Shown: piece after piece, positions 60,910 to 64,000 of the stretch
Layout of the letters: every line of letters begins with the position of its first letter
Position numbering within the stretch: the stretch's first letter is position 1
Source of the DNA: an uncultured Oscillospiraceae bacterium
GTDB taxonomy: Bacteria > Bacillota > Clostridia > Oscillospirales > Oscillospiraceae
NCBI GenBank assembly: GCA_934569225.1
Contig: CAKTKC010000002.1
Coordinates: 62,001 to 126,000, forward strand
Direction of reading: 5' to 3'
Length of the DNA: 64,000 bases
Position numbers and translations under genes: made by a program
Notes under the pieces: model-generated
Database searches by the model: none
The model's input: the letters and a program-made list of their open reading frames with translations, nothing else
Told to the model about the DNA's origin: nothing

Positions 60910-62814
60910 ATGAACGCAAAGAAATGGATTGCCCTGTTATGCACGGCGTTGCTGAGCTTTACCTCGGTCGCCTGCGACAGCAAGGCCGCAGAAACGTATT
61001 CCGGCCAGACCCTCACAGGTCAGGTCACGGCCATAGACGGCAGCGCCGTCACGCTCCAGCTGGGCGAGCTGACGGAGGATACCAACACCCCGCCCGAGAT
61101 GCCCGACGGCGCCCCCGGCGGTCAGGCACCCTCCGATACTCCCAACGGCGATAACACCCAGACGCCCCCCGACGCCCCCAGCGGCGATAACGCCCAGACG
61201 CCCCTGGACGCTCCCAACGGGAACAGCACCCAGACGCCCCCGGACGCCCCCAACGGCGGCAGCAATTCCACCCCCGGCAATGCCAACGGTCAGCCGCCCG
61301 CAAAGCCTGACGGTGAGGATTCCGGCAGCACCCCGCCGGATATGCCCTCCGGCGACGGCTTCCCCGGCACCCCCGGCAGCAGCTTCACAGCGGGCGATGA
61401 CACCGCGACCCTGGACTTCTCCACAGCAACGATCACGAAAAACGGCGAAACCGTGACACTCTCTGACCTGGCGGTGGGCGACATCGTCACCGCCACCGTA
61501 GGCAGCGGCACCGCCGTCACCGCAGCCGAAATCGTAACTGTCGGCGGCCAGGGTGCTCCCGACGGCAATCCTGGCAACCCTGGCGGCGGACAGGGAGGCC
61601 CCGGCGGCTTCGGCGGCAGCAGTGAAGTCACCCAGGGCGACAGCGCCAACACCATTTCCGAAGATGGAACCTATTCCGGCGCCGCCTATACTTCCACCGG
61701 CGACGACGAAAACGCCCTGCGCATTGACGGCGCGACCGTCACCCTGGACGGCATCACCGTGGACAAAAGCGCCGGCGCCACCTCCAACACCGAAAACGGC
61801 GACTTCTATGGCGTCAACGCCGCGCTGCTGGCTACCGACGGAGCGACTGTGACCATCAAAAATGCCGCCGTCACCTCCTCCGCTCAGAATGGCAACGGCG
61901 TCTTCAGCTATGGCAGCGGCACCACCGTAACCATTTCCAATTCCACCATCACCACCACGGCGGACAATTCCGGCGGCATCCAGACCACCGGCGGCGGCAC
62001 CACCAACGCGGAGAATCTGACGGTCGAAACCTCCGGCAACTCCTCCGCCGCCATCCGTTCCGACCGGGGCGGCGGCACTGTAAACGTAAACGGCGGCAGC
62101 TACACCTCTAATGGCTATAACTCTCCCGCAGTCTATTCCACCGCCGACATCACTGTGAAGAACGCCGCCCTCATCGCCAACAATTCCGAAGCCCTGGTCA
62201 TTGAGGGCAAGAACTCCATTTCTCTGGAAGACTGCACCGTCACCGGCAATATGAGCGACACTCAGGGCGCCAGCTCCGATGAGAACGTTCACAACGTAAT
62301 GATCTACCAGTCCATGAGCGGCGACGCCGATGTGGGCACATCCACCTTCACCATGACCGGTGGCAGTCTGACAGCGAAGAACGGCGACATGTTCTACGTC
62401 ACCAACACCCACTGCATCCTGACCCTCTCCGGCGTGACGATCCACAACGCGGACGCGTATCTTCTGCGGGTAACGGGCAACAGCGCCAGCCGCGGCTGGG
62501 GCAGCGCCGGCAGCAACGGAGCGCAGGTGGAATTCACCGCTGATGCCCAGACCCTTACGGGAGACATCATCGTGGACACCATTTCCACTCTGACCATGAC
62601 CCTGAAAAACGGCAGCAGCTTCACCGGCACCGTCAACATCACGGACAATGCCCAGGGCGGCGCCGCCGTCAGCGACAATGCGGTCATCACCATCGAAAGC
62701 GGCTGCACCTGGACGCTCACCGGCGACTGCACCCTCACCAGTCTCACCAACAACGGTACTATCAATTTCAACGGCTACACCATCACCCTGACCGACGGCA
62801 CCGTGCTGCGCTGA
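60910..62814 (+). CDS. Surface lipoprotein with right-handed beta-helix domain
   Basis: A 634-residue surface protein. The signal ends TSVAC (lipobox-like). Residues ~45-150 are a low-complexity Pro/Asp/Gly/Asn linker with 12-residue repeats; a small beta domain follows, then a Gly-rich stretch. Residues ~240-634 form Thr/Asn/Ser-rich beta-helix repeats (TVTIKNAAVTSSAQNGNGVF, TVTISNSTIT). This fold resembles pectate-lyase-like and carbohydrate-binding proteins of Clostridia; no catalytic site is recognised. AAGGAGG precedes ATG 60910. It is divergent from a two-component system. Confidence 0.85.
   Translation: MNAKKWIALLCTALLSFTSVACDSKAAETYSGQTLTGQVTAIDGSAVTLQLGELTEDTNTPPEMPDGAPGGQAPSDTPNGDNTQTPPDAPSGDNAQTPLDAPNGNSTQTPPDAPNGGSNSTPGNANGQPPAKPDGEDSGSTPPDMPSGDGFPGTPGSSFTAGDDTATLDFSTATITKNGETVTLSDLAVGDIVTATVGSGTAVTAAEIVTVGGQGAPDGNPGNPGGGQGGPGGFGGSSEVTQGDSANTISEDGTYSGAAYTSTGDDENALRIDGATVTLDGITVDKSAGATSNTENGDFYGVNAALLATDGATVTIKNAAVTSSAQNGNGVFSYGSGTTVTISNSTITTTADNSGGIQTTGGGTTNAENLTVETSGNSSAAIRSDRGGGTVNVNGGSYTSNGYNSPAVYSTADITVKNAALIANNSEALVIEGKNSISLEDCTVTGNMSDTQGASSDENVHNVMIYQSMSGDADVGTSTFTMTGGSLTAKNGDMFYVTNTHCILTLSGVTIHNADAYLLRVTGNSASRGWGSAGSNGAQVEFTADAQTLTGDIIVDTISTLTMTLKNGSSFTGTVNITDNAQGGAAVSDNAVITIESGCTWTLTGDCTLTSLTNNGTINFNGYTITLTDGTVLR
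61130..61262 (+). repeat. Tandem ~36 bp in-gene repeats
   Basis: Three to four degenerate copies encode DNTQTPPDAPSG, DNAQTPLDAPNG and NSTQTPPDAPNG in the surface-protein linker. Copy number could vary between strains by slippage. Confidence 0.75.
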
Positions 62815-62844
62815 CGCGTACAAACGCGCCGTAAGAAAACAAAA

Positions 62845-62896
62845 AGAGAGCCGATAACCCGTGCTGCTTGCTGGCTCACGGATTATCGGCTCTTTC
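62845..62896. terminator. Bidirectional terminator between converging genes
   Basis: AGAGCCGATAA and TTATCGGCTCT with an inner CCGTG/CACGG stem, flanked by A-run on the left and TTTCC on the right. Confidence 0.8.
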
Positions 62897-62900
62897 CGTT

Positions 62901-63875
62901 TCAATCGAATACCGGCCCGACATACTTCCTGATAAATTCAATTCTGTCCTTCACTCTGGGCTGAAAGCGGGAGGCAATCGCAACGACCATATTCTGATCC
63001 GGGCTGACATAAATGACATTGCCGCCGTCACCCATGGCCGCGCAGCCATGCTCCTGCTCGAGAACCCACCACAAGTAGCCGTAGGGAAGATCCTGCTCTG
63101 CCCATCGGCTCTGCTCGGAGGCGCTTTCACGCACCCATTTTTCGGATACAATGCGCGTTCCATCGTAAACGCCGCCATTCCGGATAAGCTCACCGATTTT
63201 TGCCATATCCATCGGCGAAAGGGTAAGACCCCAGCCGCCCGCGTTCACGCCGCTCGGGTCAGCGACCCAAACGCTCATGTCGGTCGCTTTGTAAAACGCC
63301 ATCTGTTCTTCTTTGCTATGGAACGTGATGTTCTGCGCCACGGTGATCCCCAGCGGTTCAAACAGGTTTTCTCCTGCAAAGTCGAGGACGGATCGCCCGG
63401 TTGCTTTTGCAAGGATGCCGGTCAGAATGTCCGGCCCGATCAGCGGCGCATAACGGAAATCCCCGATCTGTCCCTTTCCACCCAATACATCCAGGGAGAA
63501 CTTCACCCAGTCCGGACTTGTAAAATACTTTGTGTACGGGGTGGATTTGTACTTATAGGGTGCGGTCATGGTGAGCATATCCCGGATCGTAATATGCTGG
63601 ATCGTCTTTTCACCACGCTTGACCGTGTATTCCGGGTAAAACGCCAACACCTTTTGGTCAATGCTGTTGAGACAGCCCTTGTCCAGTGCGATTCCGAACA
63701 GAATGGAAACAATGCTTTTTGTCGCCGAGAAAACATGGATGCGGCTTTCCGGGGTGCAGCCTCCAAAATACTTTTCATAAACGGCCTTGCCGTCTTTCAG
63801 CACGACCATGCCGGCGATGTTGCTGTAATCCGCTGCAATGGCAGCTTCCATTTCTGAGATTTTTTCCTGATTCAT
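62901..63875 (-). CDS. Serine hydrolase of the beta-lactamase/penicillin-binding fold (class C-like)
   Basis: A 324-residue serine hydrolase. The SxxK motif is SATK near residue 50 (HVFSATKSIVSI). The Tyr motif is probably in FRYAPLIGPDIL, and the third motif is replaced by GDGGNVIYV. No signal peptide, so it is probably cytoplasmic and an esterase or peptidase, not a resistance enzyme. AGGAGG lies 7 nt before the ATG. It is transcribed from outside the window edge, through the second leader element at 63912. Confidence 0.85.
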   Translation of the reverse strand: MNQEKISEMEAAIAADYSNIAGMVVLKDGKAVYEKYFGGCTPESRIHVFSATKSIVSILFGIALDKGCLNSIDQKVLAFYPEYTVKRGEKTIQHITIRDMLTMTAPYKYKSTPYTKYFTSPDWVKFSLDVLGGKGQIGDFRYAPLIGPDILTGILAKATGRSVLDFAGENLFEPLGITVAQNITFHSKEEQMAFYKATDMSVWVADPSGVNAGGWGLTLSPMDMAKIGELIRNGGVYDGTRIVSEKWVRESASEQSRWAEQDLPYGYLWWVLEQEHGCAAMGDGGNVIYVSPDQNMVVAIASRFQPRVKDRIEFIRKYVGPVFD

Positions 63876-63911
63876 ATTTCCTCCTATTGAACGTTATTTG
63901 TTTTCTTTTAC

Positions 63912-63975
63912 AAGCAAAAAACGCGGCACAAACCGATTCCATCGGATTGCACTGCGTCTGAGCGTCTGGCATTTT
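63912..63975 (-). promoter_or_regulatory. Leader element with conserved block and terminator-like hairpin, copy 2
   Basis: The same ATGCCAGACGCTCAGACGCA block as at 58433, then a stem (CCGAT/ATCGG, GCGGCAC/GTGC-type outer pairing) and TTTTTT, 30-60 bp upstream of the hydrolase gene. The ATG of the block opens a frame that reads on through the hairpin, so a leader peptide is conceivable. Confidence 0.55.
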
Positions 63976-64000
63976 GACTTCTTCAGGGAAGCTCTGAATA

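Noticed and set aside
60937..62904. 655-codon minus-strand frame opposite the surface protein
   Set aside because: Produced by the repetitive Thr/Gly codons of the real gene; Gly/Val/Ala/Asp-rich shadow.
62901..63875. Antibiotic-resistance beta-lactamase
   Set aside because: No signal peptide and a changed third active-site motif; a general serine hydrolase is safer.

Overview
This 64 kb window looks like chromosome from a spore-forming, GC-rich gut Clostridium relative, probably an Oscillospiraceae/Ruminococcaceae-type organism. The evidence is an intact spoIVB sporulation protease, a T-box leader on cysS, many lipoproteins with Firmicutes-type signal peptides, consensus sigma-A promoters and small TIR repeats of the kind common in this group. 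The species assignment is inference; I saw no rRNA, tRNA or CRISPR array.

Layout. (1) 0-2.7 kb: Fe-S assembly genes iscU (cut by the window edge) and iscS on the minus strand, then spoIVB. (2) 2.6-15.1 kb: a carbohydrate island bounded by two near-identical copies of the last ~70 bp of spoIVB. It holds an intracellular GH13 enzyme, a malEFGK-like ABC operon, a secreted GH13 amylase and a GH53 galactanase, and ends in remnants of an IS1595 transposase and a large serine recombinase. (3) 15.1-19.3 kb: a candidate non-coding RNA, a MATE exporter, an M3 peptidase lipoprotein and a MITE. (4) 19.3-25.5 kb: an AfuABC/FbpABC-type ABC operon ending in a HAD phosphatase, and an SH3-repeat lipoprotein. 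(5) 25.6-31.4 kb: T-box-cysS-polA-rimI-tsaD housekeeping operon. (6) 31.4-38.3 kb: a DnaA-box cluster, a leader-peptide/terminator attenuator and a BmrCD-like heterodimeric ABC exporter, two GNAT genes (one fused to a Cys-rich domain), a D-2-hydroxyacid dehydrogenase and a pseudouridine synthase. (7) 38.4-42.8 kb: divergent acyl-lipid genes (AMP ligase plus E2/CAT-like acyltransferase; PlsC-like plus PAP2) around a 45 bp palindrome. (8) 42.8-47.3 kb: a two-component system, ftsH and degV. (9) 47.4-57.2 kb: a lipoprotein, then a compact seven-gene operon of two sugar-type permeases, a MacA-like adaptor, a MacB-like membrane protein without ATPase, a two-component system and a solute-binding protein fused to a propeller-like domain. 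(10) 57.3-64 kb: a lipoprotein, a second two-component system divergent from a beta-helix surface protein with tandem OmpR-type boxes between them, and a beta-lactamase-fold hydrolase.

The best candidates for something undescribed are the 48.7-57.2 kb operon, the 38.5-42.8 kb acyl-lipid cluster whose transferases lack family catalytic residues, the ~260 nt transcript-like unit before the MATE gene, and a 173 bp multi-hairpin repeat present twice. The two ABC permease sets without their own ATPase could share the MsmK-type ATPase at 9.5 kb, but this is inference.
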